The position numbers were made by a program, and so were the translations under genes. A model generated the notes under the pieces. It worked only from the letters and a program-made list of their open reading frames with translations, had not been told where the DNA came from and did no database searches. DNA of 64,000 bases from Macrotrachela quadricornifera (taxonomy: Eukaryota; Rotifera; Eurotatoria; Philodinida; Philodinidae), in NCBI GenBank assembly GCA_022393335.1, contig JAJEKB010000459.1:93057-157056 (forward strand), written 5' to 3'. Positions 19,194 through 30,370 of this stretch are shown here, one piece after another. The first letter of the stretch is position 1; each line of letters starts with the position of its first letter.

Positions 19194-20025
19194 ATGCAAT
19201 CATCTACACGTTTAAAATCATCAACCCTTGATCGTTCTTTACAAAAAACAAAAGGAGATGTAATATTAATATTACATTAAAAAGAATTTTATTTATTTCT
19301 TTTTGAAAGGCTAATTTAAGTACATTTACTTTATTATTTTCTGAAATGGTACAATATTCACAAAATCGTGTTGATAATATACATGATTTTCAAAATAAGT
19401 AATAATTTATATTAAAGAAAAAAATTCTTTAAATTCTTAATATAAAATTAATTGAATAGATTAACTGATTTTGGCAAACATGTAGGTATTCGTGTACTTG
19501 ATCTATTTTTTTTACGTGTTGGAAAAGATAAACGTGAGGTACGTCTTACACCAATGCTTGTATTTATTCAAAAAGTTTTTTGGAAAGTAAATAGAAAGAA
19601 AATAAAAATAGAAAAGAATTTTAATAATTTATATATTTTATAGTTTTTATTTAATCGTGAAGCTGATAATCTTGAACAACATGCACAAGAACCAAATGTT
19701 TGTATGTAGAAAAGATTTTTTTATTCTTTTATATTTTAATTATATTTAGATTATCTTATTGAACGTGAATGTCTTGTTAATAAATTTATTTCTGTTCCGA
19801 AAGATAAAGGTAGAAAAACAAAAACTATTAAAAAAACTATTATTTGTATCTTTTTAAGGAACTTTAAATTGTGCTTCATTCGTGGCAGGTATTGTTGAAG
19901 GTGTCCTATGTTCGAGTGGTTTTACATGTAAAGTTCTCACTCATCAAGGACCTCGCGGTACAACTTATGTTATTAATTTTACTAAAACAGTAATGGATCG
20001 TGAAAGTCATCTTGATAGTAAATGA
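19194..20025 (+). CDS. TRAPPC5: TRAPPC5 (Trs31/Bet3-family TRAPP subunit)
   Basis: Six exons join to 188 residues, the same length as I recall for the human protein. Family-typical stretches run from start to end: LKSSTLDRSL, LLFSEMVQYSQNRV, GIRVLDLFFLR, LVFIQKVFWKFLF near the middle, ISVPKDKGTLNCASFVAGIV, and THQGPRGTTYVINF at the end. TRAPPC5 is a Bet3-fold core subunit of the TRAPP complexes, Rab exchange factors for ER-Golgi and Golgi traffic. The reading frame stops at 20023-20025. A weak GT donor at 20018 with the acceptor at 20095 would instead give a terminus ending NVY and a stop at 20104-20106. The TTTCTTGTAG at 20086-20095 could equally be the trans-splice acceptor of the next gene, which starts at 20142. 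Confidence 0.92.
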
Positions 20026-20085
20026 AAAGAAATTTCTTAAATTAAATATGATTTTTAAAGATCAAAATATATATAATTATATTGA

Positions 20086-20095
20086 TTTCTTGTAG
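20086..20095 (+). promoter_or_regulatory. Acceptor-like site between TRAPPC5 and CTTNBP2
   Basis: TTTCTTGTAG sits 61 bases after the TRAPPC5 stop and 46 bases before the CTTNBP2 start. It is a good 3' splice-site sequence. It may accept a cis intron that slightly changes the TRAPPC5 C-terminus, or a spliced leader for CTTNBP2 if the two genes are co-transcribed. Sequence alone cannot separate these. Confidence 0.4.
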
Positions 20096-20141
20096 ATGTA
20101 TATTAAAAGGTAAATAGAAAAATAGAAAAAAAACATAAGTA

Positions 20142-22192
20142 ATGGCAACAACAATGTTAACTTCAACACCAACGAAAGAAAAGAAAAAAAATTCATCACC
20201 AAATAAACAAAATCGATCGACTGTTGCTGGTACATTGAAAGTAATTATTTTATTGAAAATTATTTTATTTATATTAAATTTTATTTTATTTTATTTTTAG
20301 CGTAATCCGAAATATGAATTAAAAAAAGATGAACTTATTCAATTATTAGGACGTTTTGAAGCAGAACTTCAAGCCAAAGAAATTGCATTAGCTGCATTGA
20401 AGGTAAAATAAATTAAATAAATAAGTTTGAGTCTATCATCTGATGAAATTCTGTATATATCAACTGTTCTTTGACTCACTTTTTTCGTACATATATATAT
20501 ATATATATATATATACACGGTTGGAAATAATATTATTCGAGGGGCGAGGGGTGTCGCTTATAATTTCCAATAGAAGAGATAATGAATTCTGTATCAAATG
20601 AAAGCGCGTCAAATATGGGGTTTGTTGATACTAAATAGTAAGGACTATGCAAACTTTTCAATATCGAACATGAAAAACTTGAAGAAATTGAATACTATTT
20701 CTGCAGTAGAAAAGTAAGATGACAGCAATTCAAAAATGGAATAATGTGTTTTTCTTGGATATTTTGACATGATTCAATAGATCTTGTCAAGCTCTACAAA
20801 ACTGTATATATGAAAAAATTTTTAAACATAGTTGTTGGATTAAAATTCACTGAAAATTGTCTAAAGAATGAATCAAAAAAACACGCATTTTTTTGACATC
20901 TTTTATAAAGGAAAAAAGTGGTCTTTTTACACTAAATTCAGCTGTTTTCCATTAGTATCACTAAATCCCATTTTTGACGAGCTTCATTTGATATAAAATT
21001 CATTATCCCTTCTATTAAAAATTATAGGCGGTACTCTCTAGAATAATATTATTTCCAACCATGTATATACATTAGGACATTTTGTATCAACATTATTAAA
21101 TAAGTTTCAGTTTCGAATTTTTAAGTTTAATTATCAGAAAGAATAGATTTAATATTAAGTTTTATATTTTGATATTTTAGTCAGAAAAAGTGAAAACACT
21201 TTTATCAAATGCTCGATTTGGTCGTCTTAGTTGTCAAACTGATCCTTATGCTACATTACTTCGTGATAGTGAATATATTAAAGAAGATGTACTCAATGAA
21301 CAAATACCAATGAAAAATGCCTATGAAACACAACTTATACAACTTGAAGAACTTATTGTTCAACAAAGAAAACAAGTACAAACATTAACAATTGCACTTG
21401 ATGATACAGAACAAAGATATGCATTAGTACATAAGAATAATAAAAAAAAATTGTATTTTGAAATTAATAAATTGAATTTCTTGTTTTAGTTAGCACAACA
21501 ACTTGAAAATGAAAAAAAAGAAAAAGTTCGATTACAAACATTTCAAAATCAATTATTAATTGTTCAAGAAGAAAAAATTCAATTACGAAATGAAGTATTA
21601 ATAAAAAATATGAAATTCTAAAAATAAAATTTTTTATTTTTTAGCTCAATAATGTTAAATTACATAATCAAGAATTAGAACAACAATTAACTCAAGTAAT
21701 GAAATTACTTGAACATGAACATGAACGTCATAAAAAATTTATTATACTTCTTTTAAATGAACGAAAACTTGAAAAGGAACAACATAAAGAACAAATAAAA
21801 CAATTATCAAATAATCATATCAAGTAATAGAAAAGAAAAAACAATATGAGAAAAATTTTCTTTTAATCAATTCTATTTTAGTGATGATTCACAACGTGAT
21901 GCGAAATTTAAAGAATTAGAATTAGAAAATGAACGTAATAAACAAGTTTTAACTGCACGAATTGAACAATTACAAAGTGAAATTGATTTATTAGTTAAAG
22001 AGAAAAAACAACAATCAATAACAACAAATAGTATTTATTTATATCTTTTCAAAAAAGAAAATATTATATATATTGTTAATTTATAGATATTTCATCACCG
22101 AATGAAGAAATAATTGAATCAATTCCTAAACCTCCATCAAAATCACGTCAATTACCATCGACAGTTTCTCAGGCACCTCTTCCAATAAATGA

Positions 22193-22223
<31 letters not shown>

Positions 22224-25200
22224 CAATCATCTAATCCTGAAAAGCCATCTCTATCGACAACAACGGGTGGTATCCGTCGTCCAACTATTATTCCAACACC
22301 GTCATCATCAAAGAATGGTAATAATTCAATACCAAAAACAGGCGTTGTTTCTTCATCAATCTCAATACGTCCACAACAAACATCATCCACACCTGAATTA
22401 CCTCCATCACCTATACCTACTGTTGCTAAACGTAATGTTATACCTACTCGTTCAATATCAAATGTTTCTCAATCTCCAATTATGTCAAATCTTCGTTCAT
22501 CACCAACGAATAATCAAACATCAACATCATCATCTATTCCAACTAGTTCATCATCATCATCATCAACAACAACAACAACAACAACAACAGGAAATAATGC
22601 TACACGTAGTGGTGGTATTCCACGTTTAACAAAAAATTCTCATCAAATTGTTAAACCGACAACAGCAACTGGTCCAGCGAAACGACCTGGTCAGGTAAAT
22701 CAATCTCTTACTTTTTTACTTAACTATTCAATAAAATAAATCATAGTTAAATAAACCAAAGCATGGCTTCATGGTTTTTTTTTTCATTGTTTATTTATTG
22801 ATAAAAAAAGGGTTCAAAAGTGTTTTATATATAGATATTAGTTTTGTGTTTCTGTATTCTATTCTCTCCATCTTGTAGACTACCTTTTCATCAGAACACA
22901 AAATTGATGATCTCCGAACTCTATTAGAAACTCTTCATACAGGTAATCTATCTATTCTATATATATCACACATATTCAATCACTCTTCGTCTTTCTATGC
23001 TTCTTATTTTTGTGTGAATATTTATCACTGAGCTTTTTCTTTTTTATTTTCTGCTTCTCTTATATACATATACTAATAATGCTAATCATATCTGCTTGGC
23101 TAAACCTTTTTTTTTATCATTTGATTTCTATTAATTTTATTTTTATTATTCATATTTTAGTTGCTGAAAATCGTTTAACATCTTCAACAGATATTGCCGA
23201 TTCACCATCACAGACAGACAAAGGCGATTTAAATTCATCATCATCATCATCATCATCTTCACATTCCGACTTAATCCTTTTTCGAGCTGCTGAAAATGGA
23301 GATACAGGTATTGAATCATTTATTTTCTTTTTACTTTTCTAAATAAAAAAAAATAATCTATTATAGAACAATTAGTAAAATTTCTTAAACTTGGATCTAA
23401 TCCAAATAGTCAAATGATTGATGGAAATACATGTCTTCATCTATGTTCAGCCAATGGTCACATTGAGTAAAATTTTTTTTAAATATATCAAACACATAAC
23501 ATGATAATCTTTTTGAAAATTTAGATGCATTCGTCATTTACTTAAATATGGTGCTAATCCATTTCTTGAAAATAATCTTGGTATAAAATCATGGAATAAT
23601 TTATCGAAATTAAATGAAACAATTCAACTTGAATGTTTACAAGTATTTGTTGATATAAGTCAAAATCTAGTAATTAAATTTTTATAATAGAAATTTATTT
23701 AACCAATATTAGTGTTTTTTTTTCTTGTAGCCACCTACAGATCTGATTTTTGATGCTATTGAACAAAATCATATAAATACTTATGGGTATTTATTATCAA
23801 TTTTACATGAAGAATTAAAAATAAATTCTTCATATCTATCTCGTTTATTACGAACAGCATTAAGATCTTCTAATACTGTAAATATTTTTCTTTTCTATTA
23901 TGATTTATTTATATATATACATATATACATATTTATTTTTAGCATTTTCTTGAATGTTTATTTGCTCTTATACCTATGCAAGATTTTATTCATTTTATTG
24001 ATCCAAATACATTTATTTCTAGTGAATGTCTTGATGTTTTATCATCATTAGATAATGAAGAAAGTTTGTATATAAATATATATAAAATAGAGATAAATAC
24101 AAAATTTTATTATTTAGATCATTTAAAACCATTGAATATAACTGTTTGTATTTCATCATCTAATCATGAACATCGATATTCTTATGCTATTGGTAGAATA
24201 TCTATAACAACAGATTTAACTTGGCTTGAAGTTGAACGAACATGTATTAAAATATTTGTTGACCATATAACACAGATTGATTCACCATTTGATTATATTA
24301 AATCTTCTATTGGTTGTACATCAAATCATATTGATACATTAACACTTGGTATATATTAAATATAAAATAAAAAATTTTTTAATTAATTATTATTTGAATA
24401 TATAGGTTTAACTAAATGGCATTATCAAGATAGTCCAAATGATGGATCACCAATACCATATACAGCTGCACGTGATCAAAATATTTTAACAATTCAACTT
24501 AAAGGAATTGATATGAATTCTACAGATTCATTAGCATATAATTATTTTATTCCAAGTCAAAATTTAAAAAATTTTATTCGTTATGTATGATTAAATTTCT
24601 TTAATTTTTATAAATTAGATATAAAAAAAAAAAGTTCGGTTTTTTAGATTGAACAAAATTCTTATGTGGGTGTTTATGGAGCTATATATTTACAGAAAAA
24701 ATCATTATTTGAAGATCTTATGAGATATTTAGAACGACCAATGGCTTTTTCAACAAATCCAAAATTTAAAGTTATTAGATTTGAATTTGAAAGTGTTACA
24801 AGTTTAGATGATTGTATTGATGAACTTATTGAACAAGGTAATATTAAATATAATTTAATGAATATATTCTTTTTAAATTATTTTAATTATATTATTAGAA
24901 TTTTTACGTACATATCAATGGTCAAATGATCAACAACAATCAATAAAATATTTACTTTATTTTGCTAATATACAAAATAGTGTTGGGACTGATGTACTTA
25001 ATTTATTATTAAATGGTGAATCGATTTCTAATACATGTCAGAAATTATATTATTCTAGAGAACAAGATTCGAGTAATTACTTAATGAATTTTATTTTTTT
25101 TCATTTTTTGTTAAATAAAATTTGTTTTATTTAGAATCACCGATAATTTATTATTTTCCATCGATTTTTCATATATTTGTTACTATGAGTAAACGTACAT

Positions 25201-26061
25201 GGTCAACAGAAAATGAAATTTATAAAAAATTTAAATGGATACCATTTAAAATAGATAGTGTACCATGGAATGGTTTACTTAAAAGACATTTATGGAGACG
25301 TATGATTGATATGTAATTGTTATTTGTTTTTTATTTTATTTAAGATTCAAAATTAATTATTTTGTTTTGTTTTTTCTTCATAGAAATATTCGTGAAAATC
25401 GTTCGGTTGATAATGAATTAATACAAACATTACAATGGATAACAAATATTTGGCAACGTTATAATGAATGTTTACAAAAATTAAGTCTTCAAGATGCATT
25501 ACTTGGACCAGCTTTATTTTTTGATTGTCCTATGGAACGTGAAGCTATTTTTGAGTAAATATAAACATTTTTTTTTTCATAGAAAAACTTTTTTTTTGTT
25601 TTTGTTATTAATAGTTGGTTACAAACAAAATGGAATACAATTGTAGCACCACTTGTTCGTGAACTTTCAATGAATAAATGCGCTCAACCAAAATCAAAAG
25701 GATCAACATCAGCAACAGCAGCTGCTGCAGCTATTGCTTCATCATTACGTGCTAATAGTCTTGAAATTAGTACACCATATGAATCAGTAGCATGTACAGC
25801 TCTTTATGTTTTATTACATCGAGCTGTTTCACGTGATTGTCCATTAACAGGACAAGGTAAGAATTTTTATTTATTAAATAAAATCTTTTTATGATATTGT
25901 TTTCTTTTAATATAGAACGTGAACAGTATTTATTAAATTTTGTTGGTAGTCGTTTGGAAGGTGGTGGTTCATCATCATTAATGTCTTCAGCTGTATCAAG
26001 TCGCTCTAGTACTCCTCAACCATCTAATTATTGTGACTTTGTGTCCATACAACTCGAGTAA
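20142..26061 (+). CDS. CTTNBP2: CTTNBP2-like cortactin-binding protein
   Basis: This multi-exon gene has an N-terminal coiled-coil CortBP2 domain: NPKYELKKDELIQLLGRFEA, EIALAALKSEKVKTLLSNA, the block YATLLRDSEY, then a long Glu/Gln-rich heptad region to about 22020. A Ser/Thr/Pro-rich linker (22090-22700) carries trinucleotide-repeat-encoded Ser and Thr runs. A short ankyrin segment follows (LILFRAAENGDTEQLVKFL ... GNTCLHLCSANGHIECI, 23270-23590), then the large C-terminal region ending in ALYVLLHRAVSRDCPLTGQE. Vertebrate CTTNBP2 binds cortactin, microtubules and striatin/PP2A and shapes dendritic spines. Only about two ankyrin repeats are visible, against about six in vertebrates. The intron at 20403-21180 is enlarged by a MITE. 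The stop is at 26059-26061. Confidence 0.9.
20490..20515. repeat. (AT)n microsatellite
   Basis: An uninterrupted AT dinucleotide run lies immediately upstream of the 548-bp inverted-repeat element in the CTTNBP2 intron. Its final TA is also the putative target site of that element. Confidence 0.9.
20516..21063. mobile_element. Tc1/mariner-like MITE in a CTTNBP2 intron (548 bp)
   Basis: The element starts CACGGTTGGAAATAATATTA and ends with the inverse (TAATATTATTTCCAACCATG). The terminal inverted repeats continue imperfectly for about 115 bp per side. For example, AATAGAAGAGATAATGAATT on the left pairs with a nearly identical inverse on the right around 20990-21025. It is flanked by TA on both sides (20514-20515 and 21064-21065), the target duplication of Tc1/mariner elements. 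No transposase ORF is present, so it is non-autonomous. It lies in the same intron as the start of the CTTNBP2 coiled coil and does not disturb the splice sites. Confidence 0.85.
22195..22222. repeat. (ATC)n/(TCA)n trinucleotide run in coding sequence
   Basis: This triplet run encodes polyserine in the disordered linker of CTTNBP2. Similar TCA runs near 22548-22565 and 23235-23262 and a CAA/ACA run at 22563-22590 encode Ser and Thr tracts. Length polymorphism is likely at such sites. Confidence 0.8.
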
Positions 26062-26945
26062 AGATGATGATGATGATGATAATATTCACTAACGATATTG
26101 TGATTTATTTCGCCTTTTGTTTTGTCGTATATTTTTAATGGATCGGCATTCTGCTTGTTTTTTTTCTCTCACGATAATGTCAGGTGTAACTGGTTTTTAT
26201 GTCAAGAATCAGCTTCTTTTTTTCTTTTTTTTTCTTCTTTCATTTGTATAATCATATTTTTTTTGGTCCAGTTTTTTTCTTTCTGCTTCCATATCATAGT
26301 TATACTTCTTTTTTTTTTGTCCGTACAGACATGGCTTTTGTTTGTTGGTGGTTTTTTTTCTTTGTCTTTGTATGGTTTGTTGTGATAAATATTCACTTTT
26401 GAAAAATACATCTCTTTGGGTCATTTTTTTTCCTATTGCACATGACTTGTACTACTATAATGAAACGAAACGATACTATGCACTAGTGACTAATTTTCAT
26501 CTTCTTTATTATCATCTTTGAAATGCATGATGTATATGTATATGGAGAAAGTTTTTTTTTTTTGAAACTATACGAAAAATAAATATGCACTAATGCTTGT
26601 ATTAAAATAAAATATCGTCCGTAATAATTCACCATTTTTAATCATGTAATCAAATGTAATGTGTGACACATCGACAAAATACACTTTTATTCGTCTTACA
26701 TAACTCTTTAATAATCTTTTTTTTAAATATTTAATCATTATGTTACATCTTTAACATTTTATGAATAAGTTTTTATCTCAATCAGAATTACTGTTTATGA
26801 AGTAAAATTACAAAAAAATGGCTCATCTGCAGAAAATTGTTTGATAAGAAAATTTAACAATTTATTGGCAGTCTTTTCACTGAAATGGAACCTGTGTTTT
26901 ATGCAAAAGAGTATGTGAAAGTAAATATTGTACAGCACCAGAGTT

Positions 26946-26967
26946 ATTTTATTTTATTTTATTTTAT
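26946..26967. repeat. (TTTTA)n microsatellite
   Basis: About four to five copies of the pentamer ATTTT in tandem. A simple AT-rich repeat in the intergenic region downstream of CTTNBP2. Confidence 0.8.
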
Positions 26968-29954
26968 ATATGTTTCTACAAAGAATTAAATGATACATGT
27001 AGCTACCTTTAATGAAAATTACAGTTATTTGTTGTAGAGAAAGAAAATATCTTAATGTGATTACGTGTGACAGAGTCTGATATGGATCAGTTTCTCGTAA
27101 TACGATTCAACCAAGGATAAAGACAGTTTTTGGTCAATCAAAGTAACTTTTTTCATACATTAACGACCTTTCAATGAATTTATAGAAATTTTCTCACTAG
27201 CTAAAATAAAATTAAAAAACTCATTTTTTTCGCTGAAAAACGCTATTCATCTTATACAAAGTTTGAAATCAGTCAATTCAAATGGATGGTCAAAAGCTGT
27301 TGACGATGGATCTTTGATCCTTATTCCTTCTATATTCATTGTCAGATGTCGAAAAACTCTGTAATGATCTCACTCTGTGCATAATTTATACAGCGCGGTT
27401 CATATACGGTAGTAAACAGATAAAACACAGCATCTTCGCGACATTTCGTAGATTTTTATTTACGAACACCCGTTCTATAAAAATGTCTGATTGAGATTAA
27501 TTTCCATAGCTAGTATGTTGCTAAAAGTTCTTTTTTATTCAGTTCTATACGATGTAATAGAGTGTTGATATTCTTAAAAGTATCGGACATCGAAGTTTCA
27601 TCATAGTTCATATTCTCTCGATCATTGGATTAACAAAAATAATAGATAGATTTTTAATAATTATTATCAACGTAAATTTAATCTGTGGGCCACTATTTTA
27701 TAATGTTTTTCAGATAATTTAATTTACTACATGAAAACGTTAAAAATATGATTTAATTACGGAATCGTCAAATATGGATTTGAATATAGTCATAACACAC
27801 TATTTATCCATGGTTTACTGTCGTAAAGATGCCGTTTTTTCATCATTTAAATCCTGAAAACGTACTGTAAATGAATCCGTTCTCATTGATCTACTCCAAT
27901 GAATTAAATTTGCAGACTTGTTTGTATTAGCTATGTTCAAGCAATGGTTCTGCACAATCGTTATCACGGCCATCAGTAATGATATCATCGTCGAATAATT
28001 ATGTTGAAGAAAAGATATGGATGAAGTTAGTGGCAGAATCGAGTGAATCTATCTTCGATGCATTTAGGAATATGTTCCAAGTACACCTTAATGAGTTCTA
28101 TTTAAAATGTCAACTAGATTTTTCATAGTTCAAGCGATACTTCCAAAAAGTCTGGAGTACTCTATTTTTCCTTAGAACTCTTGTCATCCAATTCTAATAA
28201 TTCCGCGTACGATTCGTTCAGGAACACGTTCTAAAACGTTTTCCGTAATGTTCGAAATACAACTTGTCGAGGTCTATCCAATGATAGGCTCAGATTTTCA
28301 ATAGACCAGGCTACAATTTTCCAATATTTATACTTCCACTATGATTCCAAAAATTCTGGTATCGTCTATAGGAAACTTGAGTATATCATTAGATAGAACT
28401 TGTTCATCTGTAATTGGAATACTGAAAAAGAGCTCTGGAACGTATCCTTGAGTAAGTTGTATATGGAATTATTCAAGGTGGATGCCAGGATTTTCATAGA
28501 AAAATACAGTATTCTGACCTTTTTGATAGCATAGTTTGGACAATGAAAAATTTGATTATATTATTGAATAGAGTTCAAAATTTATTCCATTAATATGTGT
28601 TTCTTTTGTTTGTCTTTGATGCTCACTTTAAGATTCACAATTTTTTCCTTCTGAAATTAGATATTGACTGTTCTAAAAGTTTTTTCGTAAATCTTTGTTT
28701 TTTGATTTAAGTTTATCAAGAAATTTTTTCTTAAATGATAGATGAAAAAAAGCGACTTTTTATTTGTACCAGTAAATTCCAAATTCACTATTCACAACTA
28801 TCACCTACAATCAAAATACCGAATTTTTTTATTCATTCATTTTCTTCAATGTTATTCACATGCTCACCCACTTTATTAGTTCATAAGCAGTAAGACTCTA
28901 CTTAGTTTTAGATGATGTATGATACGAAGCAAACTGATTGCTGCGCCTTGTTATTTTTTATGATACAATAATTGATCAACCAAAGAATCTTGATATGTAT
29001 AAAGCATCTTTTGTCTGAGTTTGTAGACAAGAAGAATGAATTAATTTCACGTTGAATATAACGTGACACACTAGAAATAGATATTTATCTTCTTAATTTT
29101 TTTTATCTTATATACACTGTTGTTAATGCAATATTTTCTTTGTTTCATGTAATTAAAAGTAAACAAAAAAAGTGTCAATAAAATTTTCATTTAATATTTA
29201 ACGTATTTTTCAATTTCTAAATTTATGACACGTTATGTTATAACATCTAACTAATATACACTAATGAAGATATTTATAAAGTTGAATTTCAAGCTAAAGA
29301 AATTTCATTATATTCGCTAAAGTTAAAGTAAATCAACTAATTCAAGTGTTTGAACAAATAAGATTGCGTCTTCATCTGTTCGAAAGTTTTCTTAAATAAT
29401 ATTGGTTATGTTTTCAATTTGGACAACAGTATATGAATTTGAAAATTAAACTAGAATTGGATCTAGAAATGCATGAGATCAGTTTTAATTCAAGTTTGAT
29501 AGATTGGAGTTAGACTCAGATCAAAGTATGCCATTTAATATTCTACTGATTTTAGGGAAATTTTATCGTTTTATATACTGAATTATTTTTGTTCTAGGAT
29601 ATTGCGATATGAATGCTATCGTTATGTAGGCTTTATATCAGTTGGTACTGGAATTATAATTGAATAGCTTTATGAAAGTATAAAAGTTAATTGAAAAGAC
29701 GTTTATTCATTTAAAATACCATTGTCACGACAAATTACGTATTTGATGTTTCTATATATAATTTACTTTATCATCTTAGATAGTTCTTTTAATTTTCTAT
29801 CAATTTTTCACATATATGTATTATGAAATCGTTCACCGCCAACAGAAAAAGAGTTTATTAAAATACTCATGTCACAAAAATTGGATCATTTTTAGTGGTA
29901 AACCATGGTTTATCGGCAAAAACTTACGGGTTGATCGCTAAAATACCGATAAAG

Positions 29955-30370
29955 CATGTAAAAGCATAAAGAGGAGACATTCAAACTTGAAAAAAATCTA
30001 AAAAGATATGAATACATGTTTGCAATTTAGCTGAGATATTTCACTTTTACTCAAATTAATTCATATCACGACGGTACTATGTCCGAATATTCTGAAATTT
30101 GTTTCATAAGCAAATCTAATTGAGGACTTTATGTGAGCAAAGTTTCCAGTCAAAATTCGAAAATACAATTTTACTGGAAAATCATGGTGTGGCAGAACAA
30201 TTCGAATAAAAATGAAATATCTCAGCCAAATCGAAACATAGGTCCACATTCTCTTAGATTTTTTCTAATTTACATGTTTTTCACTTATGGGCAAAATATG
30301 GGATTAAAAGCGATGGGTCAATTGAAAACGTTCTCAGAGTATTGCAGGATAAACTTTTTCGTGTCCGAAT
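29955..30370. mobile_element. Degenerate fold-back element (MITE-like relic)
   Basis: The two halves are inverted and diverged. AGCTGAGATATTTCACTTTT near 30030 pairs with the inverse of AAAAATGAAATATCTCAGCC near 30210-30232. Near the centre, TTTCCAGT at about 30146 pairs with ACTGGAAA at about 30173. Outer blocks also match imperfectly: AAAAATCTAA near 29993 with TTAGATTTTTTC near 30255, and a CATGT block further out. No ORF belongs to a transposase. The boundaries are approximate and the arms differ in length by small indels, so this is an old copy. Confidence 0.45.

Noticed and set aside
26122..26424. Overlapping 67-87-codon ORFs on both strands after CTTNBP2
   Set aside because: They are translations of T-rich 3' UTR sequence (Phe-rich on +, Lys-rich on -), without any domain or splice context.
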